From Plakobranchus ocellatus (Eukaryota; Mollusca; Gastropoda; Plakobranchidae): a DNA stretch of 22,324 bases. Position numbers and translations under genes: made by a program. Below are positions 1 to 8,781 of the stretch, one piece after another. The number at the start of each line of letters is the position of its first letter. The first letter of the stretch is position 1. The stretch covers positions 29,796 through 52,119 of the forward strand of contig BLXT01005072.1 in the NCBI GenBank assembly GCA_019648995.1, in the 5' to 3' direction. Below the pieces are notes generated by a model. It was not told where the DNA came from. It made no database searches and was given only the letters and a program-made list of their open reading frames with translations.

Positions 1-530
1 AAACTGTATGAAATAATTCAAATGGCTAGCAATTGCTCAAATCCGCGAGTTAGTTTTGATCGTGACAAAACCACCTTTTCAGCAGTATCGTGCCTTTTTT
101 CTTATTTTTCGGAACGGCAAACATTGGACGTGTCGGAAGACACAAAAATACGTTGAGAATGTGCTTTTTATCGAAAGCAAAGGTTTATTTCTACAAATCA
201 ATAGCGGCGGAAGACAAAAGCGCAAGAAAAGGGCATTGAACTCCTGTTGCTTCATCGCGATATGGACTTTCTTTACACCATCCAGTGATGTTATTCTTAT
301 ACTCTTCTTCATGACGCAGCACCGTATCGTTTGTCTCTATACATTTGAATGCTTTCATTTCATTTTGAAATCTATTGCGCGGTAAATATTGTCGATTTTT
401 TTTTTGAAAATCCAGCCAAATAGTTCGTTGCGAGCCATGGTTCGGTCTCCTTTCACTTGGATTCAACCAAAGGAATGTCAATTTTATTTCGTATATCGAA
501 GAGAAAGGTTTAAATTTTACTTTTTACGAA
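1..530 (+). repeat. Satellite monomer, type 2
   Basis: The head (CCGCGAGTTAGTTTTGATCG near 45) is followed by the mid block with CGTGTCGGAAGAC. The second half is type 2: CCATCCAGTGATGTTATTC, then ATCGTTTGTCTCTATACATT, then CTCCTTTCACTTGGATTCAACC. About 60 bp of the usual 'CTCTTTCACGGAAGCGTTTCCG' region is missing near 275, where the text jumps from GATATGGACTTTCT to TTACACCATCC. The monomer ends at TTTTTACGAAC, where a type 3 copy follows. No coding function is seen. Confidence 0.8.
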
Positions 531-1102
531 CATAAAATACTTAACTTCAGCCCACGAGTAAATTCCAATGGTAATAAAATTATTTTACGTAGAATTTCGA
601 ATATTTTCTTAGCTTTTTTAAAATGACAGGCATTGGAATCATCGAATAACAATAAAATACATCGAGAATATAGATTTCACTGTTTATAACACTTTTCCCA
701 TCCAGGTGAATGAAAAAGAAACGTAAACTTTACAATAAAAAGAGATAAATATAGTTGGTACGATTCTACTGCACCGCAAATGGGGGCTCTTTTTTGTGTT
801 TTGTTATGTTTCTGTTATCTATTCGAAAGAGTGTCGAAAATGTACCGTGCAAATGTGATTGTTTTTGTACTTCTTTTCCTGTAATATCCATCGATATCAG
901 TAACCATATATCCTTTTTTTTTTATTTCCTGTTGAATTAGATTTAGCTTTGAAAAGGGAGTAAACACCAAATTTTGACATGAAAAATAGCCAAAAAAACT
1001 TGATTGCAAAGCTTGAAATCCATCACAGAAAGCTTCAAATCTTATTCAAGAAGGTAATAAAGTTTTCTATATATCGATAGAGTGAGGTTCAAAGACACTA
1101 TG
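531..1102 (+). repeat. Satellite monomer, type 3 (left sub-lineage)
   Basis: Its head is CTTCAGCCCACGAGTAAATT. It then carries the type 3 landmarks in order: GGCATTGGAATCATCG, CCCATCCAGGTGAATG, AAAAGAAACGTAA, TATCTATTCGAAAGAGTGTC, GATTGTTTTTGTAC, TGTAATATCCATCGAT and the Lys/Thr-like A-rich stretch before ATCGATAGAGTGAGGTT. It closes on AAAGACACTATG, the same end block used by the other types. It most resembles the copies at 5307 and 20420. Confidence 0.82.
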
Positions 1103-1831
1103 AAAAAACTCAAATAGCCAGCAATAGCTAAAACCCGCGAGTTAATTTCGATGGTAGCAAAGCCACTTTTTCAGCCAAATCGCGCCCTTTTTCTTTCTTT
1201 TTTGAAAACGGAAGACAATACACAGTTCGGAAGACGCTAAAACATTACGAATGTGCTTTTCATCGAAAGCAAAGGGTTCTTCGTACACGTCAACAACGAA
1301 GTAGGTCATAAAGGCAAAAAATAAGAATCAAAATCATGGCATTCGTGGCGATTTGCAGTTTTTTAATTGATTTTTGCTCTTTTACGGATGCAACTTCGTA
1401 AATATCTAAGCAAAAGCAAGCCGTAAATACCATAACGATACGCTCTTTTTCTACTCTATTTCATGATCAAAATATCAAATTGTTTTTGCCCATACAATTA
1501 AGTGTTTTTATTTCAATTTAAGGCATTTACTTGGACAAAATCGGCATGTTATGGATGCACCTTCGTAAATACCTAAAAGAATGCAAGCTTAAAAAATGCA
1601 GGTGTGCTATTATTTTCCTTATTTCATAACCACAGCATCAAATTGTTGCCTTCTATACGATTAATTGCTTTTACATCTTTTTTAAGTTATCTAAATTAGC
1701 GAATTCGGCAAAATTATGGCTGAAACGCTAGCCTAAAAACAAGCCTAAAGCGTTGACTGTTTTCATCTGAAGCTTGGAGATGTTGAATTTTCTTCTTCAT
1801 ATATCGACAGAGGAAGATCGAATGACATTAT
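1103..1831 (+). repeat. Satellite monomer, type 1, enlarged by partial duplication
   Basis: The head CCCGCGAGTTAATTTCGATG and CTTTTCATCGAAAGCAAAGG are typical of type 1. The type 1 second half (TTCTACTCTATTTCATGATC, ACTTGGACAAAATCGGCA) occurs twice, because about 167 bp is duplicated inside the monomer. This makes the copy about 730 bp instead of about 580. It ends with GCCTAAAAACAAGCC, TTGAATTTTCTTCTTC and a diverged end block (ATCGACAGAGGAAGATCG). Confidence 0.78.
1384..1718 (+). repeat. Partial tandem duplication, period about 167 bp
   Basis: The block starting CGGATGCAACTTCGTAAATA (near 1385) restarts at ATGGATGCACCTTCGTAAATA (1551). CTTCGTA lies at 1394 and again at 1561. Each copy carries the same order of landmarks: CTTCGTAAATA, an A-rich stretch, TATTTCAT-A, ATCAAATTGTT, CATACAATTAA or CTATACGATTAA. 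The two copies differ at many sites, so the duplication is not very recent. Confidence 0.7.
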
Positions 1832-2328
1832 TGAATTATTTAAACTGTCAGCAACAGCTCAATCCCGCGAGTTGTTTCGATCCTAACAAGCCAGTTTTCA
1901 ATAAAACATTGCACATTTTTTCTTATGTTATTTTGGAAAGGGCATTCGATGAGTATATCGGAAGACGCTTTAATACATTGAGAATGTGCTTTTCATCAAA
2001 AGCAAAGGTTTCTTTAAATAATTTTACGGACGCATCTTCCTTAAGATCTTAGCAAACGCAAGATTGAAATACTAAAACTATAATTCTGCTATTTTTTTCT
2101 ACTCCGTTTAATTATCATAACATTAAATAGTTTTTTTCCATACAATATAAGTTTGTTTTTTTTATTATTATTATTATTTTGCAGTCATTTACTTGGGCAG
2201 AATTGTCACTTTTGTCAGAACTTTAAATTGAAAAAAAGATTTTAAGCCTCATCTGTACTCGCCTTTAGTTCGGAAAAAGGTTGAAATTCTTTCTACATTT
2301 TGATAAAGTAAGGTCCAAAGACAATGTT
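1832..2328 (+). repeat. Satellite monomer, type 1, internally deleted
   Basis: The head is GCAACAGCTCAATCCCGCGA. The copy runs normally to CTTTTCATCAAAAGCAAAGG, then jumps from TTTCTTTAAATAA to TTTTACGGACGCATCTTCC near 2022. About 100 bp that other copies have there (the AATAACGACGGAAGCC...GAAGTGAGCATCG region) is absent. The type 1 tail follows, with a diverged CAGAACTTTAAATTG stretch, and the copy ends at AAGGTCCAAAGACAATG. A short (TTA)n run at 2162-2178 lies inside it. Confidence 0.75.
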
Positions 2329-2919
2329 CAAAAATTATGACGGCCAGCAATTACTCAAACTCGCGAGTTAGATTCGATCGTAAGAAAGCCAAAATTGAGT
2401 AAAATATCGCACGTTTTGTTTTGTTTCTTATTTTTTTCAAAATGGCGGGCTTTGGACACGTTAGAAGACGCTGAAATACATCGGGAAAATGCTTTTCATC
2501 GAAAAAAAAGTTTTCGTCAAGATAGTCAATAACGACGGAAGCCATAAACGCAAGACGTGACCACCGAAACCCTATCAGTTCATGGCGATGGGGAATTTTT
2601 ACTGTTTTTTTTTTCCTTTTTTTACGGAAGGTTTTTCCAAAAATACTGAGCAAACACATGCCTTACTCCATGCAGTGATGTTATTCTTGTACTCTACTTC
2701 ATGACCGAAGCACAAAATTGCTTGTCTCTATTCATTTCAATGTTTTCATCTGATTTAAAAATAATTTACACAGTTAATACGTCAATTCTTGGTGTAAAAT
2801 CCAGCCTAAAGGTCGTTGCCAGACATAATTCTGATCGCCATTAGCTCGGGTTCACCCTAACGATTGTTAAAATTAATGTTCTTTCATATAGCAATAGAGA
2901 AAAGTTGAAATACACTATA
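2329..2919 (+). repeat. Satellite monomer, type 2 (left sub-lineage)
   Basis: The head is ACTCGCGAGTTAGATTCGAT, the mid block GGACACGTTAGAAGACGC, and the type 2 second half CCATGCAGTGATGTTATTCT, CATGACCGAAGCACAA, TTGCTTGTCTCTATTCATTT and CAGCCTAAAGGTCGTTGCC. The end block is GCAATAGAGAAAAGTTGAAA. The closest copies are 8226-8781 and the tail fragment at 19189-19234. Confidence 0.8.
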
Positions 2920-3480
2920 ACATCACTCAAATTGCTTTCCTCAACTTCAGTCCGCGAGAAAATTTCCATCGTTATTAGGCCTATTTATGTAGAATTTCGC
3001 ATATTTTCTTAAACTTTTCTTGGAAACCAGAGGCATTGGAATTATCGCACGACAGTAAAATACAACCATTATGTGCTTTTCAAACTTTCCCTACCCAGGA
3101 GAATAAAAAAAGAAACGAAATCTATGTGAAATAAAAAAGAAGAGAAGTTGGGTAAGATACTATAACTGGGGACTCTTGTTTTTAGTTTTGTTTTTTTTTT
3201 CTGTAATCTATTCGAAATAGGGTCGAAAGCGCACCGTACAAATAACGATTGTTTTTGTACTCCTTCTTCTATAAGATCTATAGATAACAGTTACCACAGA
3301 TACTTTTTTTTATTTAGTTTTGAATTTCATTGAGCTTTGGAAAGGGAGGAAACCAGCAATTTTAAATTGAAAATTAGCCAGAAAATCGTGATTGCAACTC
3401 TTGGAATCCATCGCAGTCAGTTTCAAATCTTGTACAAGAAGGTTCTACTTATCGATAGAGTGAGGTTCAAAGACACTATG
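2920..3480 (+). repeat. Satellite monomer, type 3 (left sub-lineage, second variant)
   Basis: The head is CTTCAGTCCGCGAGAAAATT, with CTATTTATGTAGAATTTCGC, a variant shared with the copies at 8782 and 19235. Type 3 landmarks follow in order: GGCATTGGAATTATCG, CCCAGGAGAATAAAAAA, CTGGGGACTCTTG, TCTATTCGAAATAGGGTCG, CGATTGTTTTTGTACTCC. The copy ends with ATCGATAGAGTGAGGTTCAA and AGACACTATG. Confidence 0.82.
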
Positions 3481-3970
3481 AAATAACTCAAATGGCTAGA
3501 AATTGCTTAAATCGGCGAGTTAGTTTTGATAGTAATAAAACCACCATTTCAGCAATATCGTGCCCTTTTTCTTTCTTATTTTCGGAACGGCAGACATTGG
3601 ACATGTTGTAAGACTTTAAACTACGTGAGTATGTGCTTTTAATCGAAAGCGAAGTTCTATTTCTACAGATCAATAGCGGCAGGAGACAAAAACGCAAGAA
3701 GTGAGCATTGAACTCCTGTTGCTTCATCGCGATCTGGAATTTTTTAATTGGTAGTCGCTATTTTGTCGATGCACCTTCGTGAATACCCAAGCAAACGCAA
3801 TAAACATAACAATATGCTATTTTTTTACTTTATATTATCATCAAAGCATGAAATTGTTATTTTAAAAACAAATGTTATAATTTTTTTAAAGTGATTTACT
3901 TGGACAAAATCAGCAATTTTTGTCAGAAAATCCAGATTAGAAAGAGGTTTTAAGCCTTAAATTGAATGGC
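3481..3970 (+). repeat. Satellite monomer, type 1, 3' truncated at an inversion
   Basis: The head is TCGGCGAGTTAGTTTTGATA. A normal type 1 body follows (AATCGAAAGCGAAG, TCGATGCACCTTCGTGAATA, ATTTACTTGGACAAAATCAG). The copy stops after GGTTTTAAGCC and ATTGAATGGC, just before the usual 'TTTAGCTCGGACACAACC' tail. Directly after it the satellite continues in reverse orientation. Confidence 0.75.
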
Positions 3971-5266
3971 TTTTTAAAAAGCGCATTAGCAATGTATTTG
4001 TGAGTCTTCTGACGTGTTCAATGCCTGCTATTTCCAAAAGTATCCGTGGAAAATTCAGGAAAACGAGTAAAAAAGCGCTTGCATCCGCTTGGTATATTTT
4101 CGACACTCTGCCAAAAATATGGCAAAAAAACCCAATAAAATAAAATAAAAAAAGAACGTCCCCAGCTGCTGAGATGTAGTAGAATCTTACCATAGTTTCT
4201 TTTTTTACACGAGATAGATTGCGTTTCTTTTTCATTCTGCTCGATAAGAAACGTTTTATAAACATTGTTAACCACATTTTCGATGTATTTTAACGACTTC
4301 TGGTGACTCCAATGCCTTTCGTTTCCAAGAACGGTAAGAAAGTCTACAGAATTCTACAAAAATAAAAAGGGCTTTATCATGATGGAAGTTAATCGTCGGT
4401 TTAAATTGTGACTGACAATTTGAATTATTTACTAGTGTTTTTCAACCTTTCTCTATTGATGTCTGAAAGAAAGAGAACATAACACTCTTCTGGTTGAACA
4501 CGAGCTAAAGGCGATGAAAGTTGAGGCTTGCAACGAGCCTTTAGGCTTGTTATTTCCGCCGAAAATTGCCGATTTTTCAGTTGTAAATGATTTTTAAAAT
4601 CAAATAAAACCATTTGAATGAATGGAGACAAACGATCTAATGCTTCGGTTATGAAGTAGAGTAGGAGAATAACATCACTGAATAATGTGATAGGTATTTG
4701 TATGCTCAGATTTTCACGGACACGTGTTTATAAAAGAGGAAAAAGCGCTAAAAAATTCCTCATCCTCATGAAGCGAAATGATTTCGATGCTAAACTACTT
4801 GTTTTTAAGCTTCGGTCGTTCTTGAGTTTTACAAGGAAACCTTTTCTTGCGATAAAAGCATTTTCCCAATGTGTTTTAGCGTCTTCCCACTGTCCAACGC
4901 CTGACATTTCTAAAATAAAAAAGAAAAAGAGCGAAATTTTACAAGGAAAAAAAGTAGCTTTATTACGATAGAAACTAATTCACGGGTTTGAGTTGTTGCT
5001 GTCCATTGGAATTATTTAATAGTTTCTTTCAACCTTACTCGCTCGATAGGTAGAAGGAAATGTAACATTTTTCTGGTTACCTCCGAGCTAAAGGCGATCA
5101 AAGTTGAGGCTTTCAAAATGTTATTACGTTAGTGTTCCAGCCAAAAAGAGCAAAAGATCGAAACAAAAACAAAAAAATTCCGCATCGCGATGAAGCGACA
5201 GGATTGTATGGCTTATTCCTTGCTTTCGTCTTTGTTAACTTGTAGGAAAAAAAATTGTTTTCGAGA
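3971..5266 (-). repeat. Inverted satellite island (reverse-strand order 1-2-3)
   Basis: From about 3971 the text reads as the reverse complement of the satellite. Examples are GTCTTCTGACGTGTTCAATG (inverted mid block), TCGACACTCTG and AGAACGTCCCCAGC (inverted type 3), GGAGACAAACGATCTAATGC (inverted type 2) and GAGCTAAAGGCGATCAAAG (inverted tail). Read on the minus strand the order is part of type 1, then type 2, then type 3, so the higher-order order is kept. Internal deletions lie near 4035 and 5150. Plus orientation resumes around 5264-5268 at a TCGA where inverted TTTTCGA meets forward TCGAAAAAGAGAAAG. Confidence 0.8.
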
Positions 5267-5306
5267 AAAAGAGAAAGTTTGAAAGTTTGAACTATTTACT
5301 AACATA
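5267..5306 (+). repeat. Type 2 monomer tail fragment
   Basis: Only the last about 40 bp of a type 2 copy remain (AAAGAGAAAGTTTGAAAGTT and CTATTTACTAAC). They correspond to ATCGAAAGAGAAAGGTTTAA and TTTTTACGAAC in the copies ending near 530 and 8217. The fragment begins exactly where the inverted island ends. Confidence 0.65.
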
Positions 5307-5705
5307 TATTAACTTGACTTAACTTCAGCCCACGAGTAAATTCCAATCGTAATGAAACCTATTTCACGCAGAATTTCAAACATTTTCTTTTTCCATCCAG
5401 GTAAATGAAAAATAAAGTTAACCTATGTGATAAAAAAGAGAAAATATAATCGGTACGATTCTACCACATCGCAAAATTGGTCTTTTTTCTTTCTTTTTTT
5501 GTTTCTGTTATCTATTCGAAAGAGTGTAGAAAATGTACCGTGCAAATGCGATTGTTTTTGTACTGCTTCTCCTGTAATATCCATCGATAACGGTAGCGAC
5601 AGATACTTTTTTAAAAATTAAATTTAGCTTTGGGAAGGGAGAAAACCACCAATTTTGAAGTGAAGATAGCAAGAAAATTATGATTACAACCCTTGGAATC
5701 TATCG

Positions 5706-5709
5706 CAGT
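5706..5709 (+). repeat. Target-site duplication CAGT, left copy
   Basis: CAGT immediately precedes the TGTAAC end of the LTR and recurs immediately after its ...CTTCA end (6703-6706). Intact satellite copies read GCAGTCAGTTTC here, which is exactly what remains when the insert and one CAGT are removed. Confidence 0.75.
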
Positions 5710-6443
5710 TGTAACATTATTCAGTCCCACTCCCATGTTAGTCATTATTCATTCCCCAATGATGTCTCACGTGTATCTGTTTTCAACTACTCCTCTTTAT
5801 CAAATTAACGATCTACCGTTAGACCACCAAACTAGAAGCATAATTTTCGGGCAGAGGATTCTCACCCGTAGAGAGGAAATCTGATGTTGTTTAAATACCG
5901 GTTTCAGGGAAGAGACTCTTCAGTGTCATTTGTTTTTCTCAGGTCGTTGGGTGCTTTTGCGGTACGTCTAATCAGTCAGAGGTAACTTTACTCGTTGCTG
6001 GCGCCTTCTCGGACCCAGCTTGTCGAAATAAATCACCACGATCTATTCAGTAGATTTTAAGTGTCTTTGTATGTGTCTTCTTAGGGAAACGATGCCGTTT
6101 CCGCCCTAGACCCCACCTTGAATTTCTCTGAGCCTATATGTACGATGCTCATTCAGTTAGTGTAGGATTCGCTCTCCAACTGTACGCCCGATCAGTCGCA
6201 GAGGTAGAGGTAGTTGTTTGAGAGAGCAGCAAGATAGATATGTAAAGACATGTAGCCACGAGCAAAGCTCGAATAGTTTGTCAGTCTGGTAGTTGTACTA
6301 TAGTCTTTTATTTAAAGTTAAGTTTCGAAGTCTAACCATGTAGTTTTTTTACCCCTCGCCCGGTATGGACTAGAGGCATAGGCTAGGTTAGTTGTTCTTG
6401 TTATTAATGTAGAGTCTACGCCACACAGCACGCAACAGATGCA

Positions 6444-6450
6444 TATATAA
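6444..6450 (+). promoter_or_regulatory. Possible LTR TATA box
   Basis: TATATAA lies inside the LTR about 44 bp upstream of AATAAA. In an LTR promoter this would place the start of transcription in the 6470s. Such short motifs are common in AT-rich DNA, so only the position and order give weight. Confidence 0.35.
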
Positions 6451-6493
6451 TCCTAGAATGCTCTTTATAATCTTGTATTTTAGAACGTAGTCA

Positions 6494-6499
6494 AATAAA
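6494..6499 (+). promoter_or_regulatory. Possible LTR polyadenylation signal
   Basis: AATAAA follows the TATA-like box in the order expected for an R region. Another AATAAA at 6027-6032 is the alternative. Confidence 0.35.
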
Positions 6500-6702
6500 C
6501 TTTATAACCAGATCTAAACGTGTTGCTTAGTCTCAAAGTGCTGGAAATGTCTTGTTTGTGAAGAGTAAAGTATCATTTATGAAGTCTTGATATATAGACG
6601 CCAGGCGTCACAGTAAAGAATTGGAGCAACTAGATTAAAAACCACTGTATGATCTGATGACGGCCCAGTCATTATAGTCGTGTGGCCAGCGGCTATGCTT
6701 CA

Positions 6703-6706
6703 CAGT
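6703..6706 (+). repeat. Target-site duplication CAGT, right copy
   Basis: This is the second copy of the 4-bp target duplication. The satellite continues from it as CAGTCAGTTTCAA. Confidence 0.75.
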
Positions 6707-6774
6707 CAGTTTCAATTCTTATACCAGAAGGTAAAAATTTTTTCTATATATCGATTAAGGTTTAAAGACACTGT

Positions 6775-7140
6775 GAAATAACTCGAATGGCCAGCAATAG
6801 CTCAAACCCGTGAGTTAGTTTCGATCGTAACCACACTGCAACTGGGGACCCTTTTTTAAATTATTTTTTATTATCTAATCGAAATAAGGTTGAAAGCGTA
6901 CCGAACAAATACGGCCTTTTTTGTACCCCTTTTCCTGTAAGATCTATCGATACCAGTAACCACAGGTACTTTTTTTTATTTATATTTGAATTTAATTCAA
7001 CTTTGGAAAGGGAGGAAACCAGAATTGTAAATTGAAAATTATCCAGAAAATCGTGATCGCAACCCTTGGAATCCATCGCAGTGAGTTTCACATCTTGTAC
7101 AAGGACTTTCATTATGATAGAGTGAGGTTGAAGACACTAT
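6775..7140 (+). repeat. Hybrid monomer: type 1/2 head fused to type 3 second half
   Basis: The first about 60 bp are a normal type 1/2 head (GCAATAGCTCAAACCCGTGA, GATCGTAACC). The text then jumps near 6835 to type 3 (GCAACTGGGGACCC, TCTAATCGAAATAAGG, CGATACCAGTAACCACAGGT, CCCTTGGAATCCATCGCAGT). The product is about 366 bp, so an interval corresponding to most of several monomers was lost, or two arrays were joined. Confidence 0.72.
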
Positions 7141-7645
7141 AAAATAACTCGTGGCAAGCACTAGCACAAACCCTCGAGTTAATTTCGATCGTAACAAAAT
7201 CACTTTTTAAGAAATCGCGCCCTTTTCTCTCTTATTCTGGAAACGGCAGACATTGGACATGTCGGAAGACGCTAAAATACATTTCGAATGTGTTTTTCAT
7301 CGAAAGCAAAAGATTCTCCGTACACGTCAACAACGCAGGGGGTCATAAATGCAAGAAGTAAGCATCGAAACCCTGTCATTTCATCGATAAACCTTCATAA
7401 ATACCTGGGCAAAGCAAACCTAAAACACCATAAGAATATGCTATTTTTCTACTCTCTTTCATGATCAAAACATCAAATTATTTTTGTCCATCTAGTTAAG
7501 TATTTTTATTTTATTTTGAAGCCATATACTTGGTAAAATCTGCAAGTTTTTTTCAAAAACACTAGGCTGAAAACAGGTTTTAAGCCTCAATTTTAATTTT
7601 CTTGAGCTCACATATAACCATGAAAAAGTACGGTCCAAAGACTGT
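7141..7645 (+). repeat. Satellite monomer, type 1
   Basis: The head is ACAAACCCTCGAGTTAATTT, the mid block GGACATGTCGGAAGACGC, then TTTTTCATCGAAAGCAAAAG and the type 1 tail (TTTCATGATCAAAACATC, ACTTGGTAAAATCTGCAAG). A deletion near 7384 removes about 60 bp between CATTTCATCG and ATAAACCTTCATAAATACC. Confidence 0.78.
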
Positions 7646-8217
7646 TCAAAAATTTAAATGGCCAGCAACAGCTCAAACTCTCAAGTTAGTTTCGATCGTA
7701 AGAAAGCCATTTTTAGAGTAAAATATCGCACTATTTTTTTTTTCTTATTTTTCAAAACGACAGGCATTGGACACGTCGGAAGATGCCGAAATACAATGAG
7801 AAAAGGCTTTTCATCGAAAGCAAAGTTTTCTTTAAATAATTCAATAACAAAGGAAGCTATAAATTTAAGAAGTGAGTATGGAAAACGTGTCACTCCTTGG
7901 TGATTTGTGAGTTTAATGTTTTTTCCTCTTTCACGGAAGCGTTTTCGTTCAAATCTGCTATTCTTGTACTCTTCTTCATGATGAAGCTCCAGATCGTTTG
8001 TCTCTTTACATTTGTAAGTATTTATTTGTTTTTAAAATCATTTACTTGGTAATGTCGTCGATTTTTTTCTTGAAAATCCAGCCAAAAAAGCTTGTTGCTA
8101 ACCATAGTTTAGTCTCCTTTCAATCGGATTTAACCTAAAGAATCTTAAATTTTATTTCGTATATCGAAAGAGAAAGGTTTAAATTCACTTTTTACGAATA
8201 TATATTACTTGCCTTAA
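7646..8217 (+). repeat. Satellite monomer, type 2, fused to the next type 2 copy
   Basis: The head is GCAACAGCTCAAACTCTCAA, with GGACACGTCGGAAGATGCC and the type 2 second half (TCGTTTGTCTCTTTACATTT, CTCCTTTCAATCGGATTTAACC, TTTTTACGAATA). The first bases of a type 3 head (TATTACTTGCCTTAAC) follow. The text then jumps to GACACTGTTAAA, the lead-in of another type 2 copy, so the type 3 monomer expected here is missing. Confidence 0.78.
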
Positions 8218-8781
8218 CGACACTGTTAAAAAATTGAAATGGCCAGCAACAGCTCAAACTCGCGAGTTAGTTTTGATCGTACGAAAGCCGTTTTAAAGTA
8301 AACTATCGCACTTTATCTTTCTTTATTTTTGAAACGGCGGGCATTGGACACGTTGGAAGACGCTGAAATACATCGGGAAAAGCTTTTCATCGAAAGAAAA
8401 AATTTCTACAAATAACTCAATAACGAAGGAAGCCATAAACGCAAGAACCGAGCATCGAAATCCTATCAATTTTAACGGGTTTTTCTCTTTAATAGAAGAG
8501 TTTTAGTAAAAATCTGAGCAATCACAAACCTTACTCCATCCAGTGATGTTATTCTTCTACTCTACTTCATGACCGAAGCACAAGATCCTTTGTCTCTATC
8601 AATTTTAATGTTTTTAATTGATTTTAAAAACATTTAACCTGTTAAATCGACAATTTTTTATGTCAAATCCAGCCTAAAGGTGGTTGCCAGCCAAAATTTT
8701 GATCGCCTTTAGCTCGGATTCACCCTAAAGAATGTTAAATGTTCTTTCACATAGCAATATAGAAATGTTGAAATACACTAT
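8218..8781 (+). repeat. Satellite monomer, type 2 (left sub-lineage)
   Basis: The head is GCAACAGCTCAAACTCGCGA, the mid block GGACACGTTGGAAGACGC, then CCATCCAGTGATGTTATTCT, CATGACCGAAGCACAA, CAGCCTAAAGGTGGTTGCC and ATAGCAATATAGAAATGTTG. It is close to the copy at 2329-2919 along its whole length. The second half has the same local variants (GGTNGTTGCCAG). Confidence 0.8.

Larger units (their letters stand above)
5710..6702 (+). mobile_element. Solo LTR of an LTR retrotransposon (993 bp)
   Basis: This non-satellite segment starts TGTAACATTATTC and ends GGCTATGCTTCA, the TG...CA ends typical of LTRs, and is flanked by a 4-bp direct repeat CAGT. The two ends are not inverted repeats of each other, which argues against a DNA transposon. 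A TATA-like box (6444-6450) followed about 45 bp later by AATAAA (6494-6499) fits U3-R order on the plus strand. No gag or pol sequence or second LTR is present in the window, so it is best read as a solo LTR left by recombination between two LTRs. A 4-bp duplication fits Ty3/Gypsy or BEL/Pao elements, but the family cannot be named from the LTR alone. Base composition is visibly less T-rich than the satellite. Confidence 0.75.
5307..6774 (+). repeat. Satellite monomer, type 3, split by a solo LTR
   Basis: The left part (5307-5709) carries CTTCAGCCCACGAGTAAATT, TATCTATTCGAAAGAGTG, CGATTGTTTTTGTACTGC and CCCTTGGAATCTATCGCAGT. The right part (6703-6774) resumes with CAGTCAGTTTCAATTC and ends at TATCGATTAAGGTTTAAAG. 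Without the insert the halves join as in intact copies (ATCGCAGTCAGTTTCAA, for example near 3412 and 20893). About 80 bp around the GGCATTGG block is missing near 5391, so this copy is shorter than normal. Confidence 0.82.

Noticed and set aside
56..385. 109-codon plus-strand open frame near the left end
   Set aside because: It lies wholly in a satellite monomer. The same frame is not kept open in other copies, and low-complexity T-rich DNA explains the Phe- and Leu-rich translation.
2162..2178. (TTA)n microsatellite
   Set aside because: It is only about five units, inside a naturally T-rich part of the monomer. It is mentioned in the monomer entry and does not merit a separate claim.
4687..4971. 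94-codon plus-strand frame
   Set aside because: It sits in the inverted satellite island and is the same antisense frame seen on the minus strand of forward monomers. There is no domain and no support for a gene.
5693..5884. 63-codon frame across the LTR left edge
   Set aside because: It starts in the satellite and crosses the insertion point into the LTR, so it cannot be an ancestral gene of either.
6597..6609. 13-bp palindrome GACGCC-A-GGCGTC in the LTR
   Set aside because: It is a perfect inverted repeat but very short, with no following T run or other context, so no function can be assigned.
5710..6702. DNA transposon or MITE instead of an LTR
   Set aside because: The left end TGTAACATTATTC and the reverse complement of the right end (TGAAGCATAGCC) share only TG, so there are no terminal inverted repeats.
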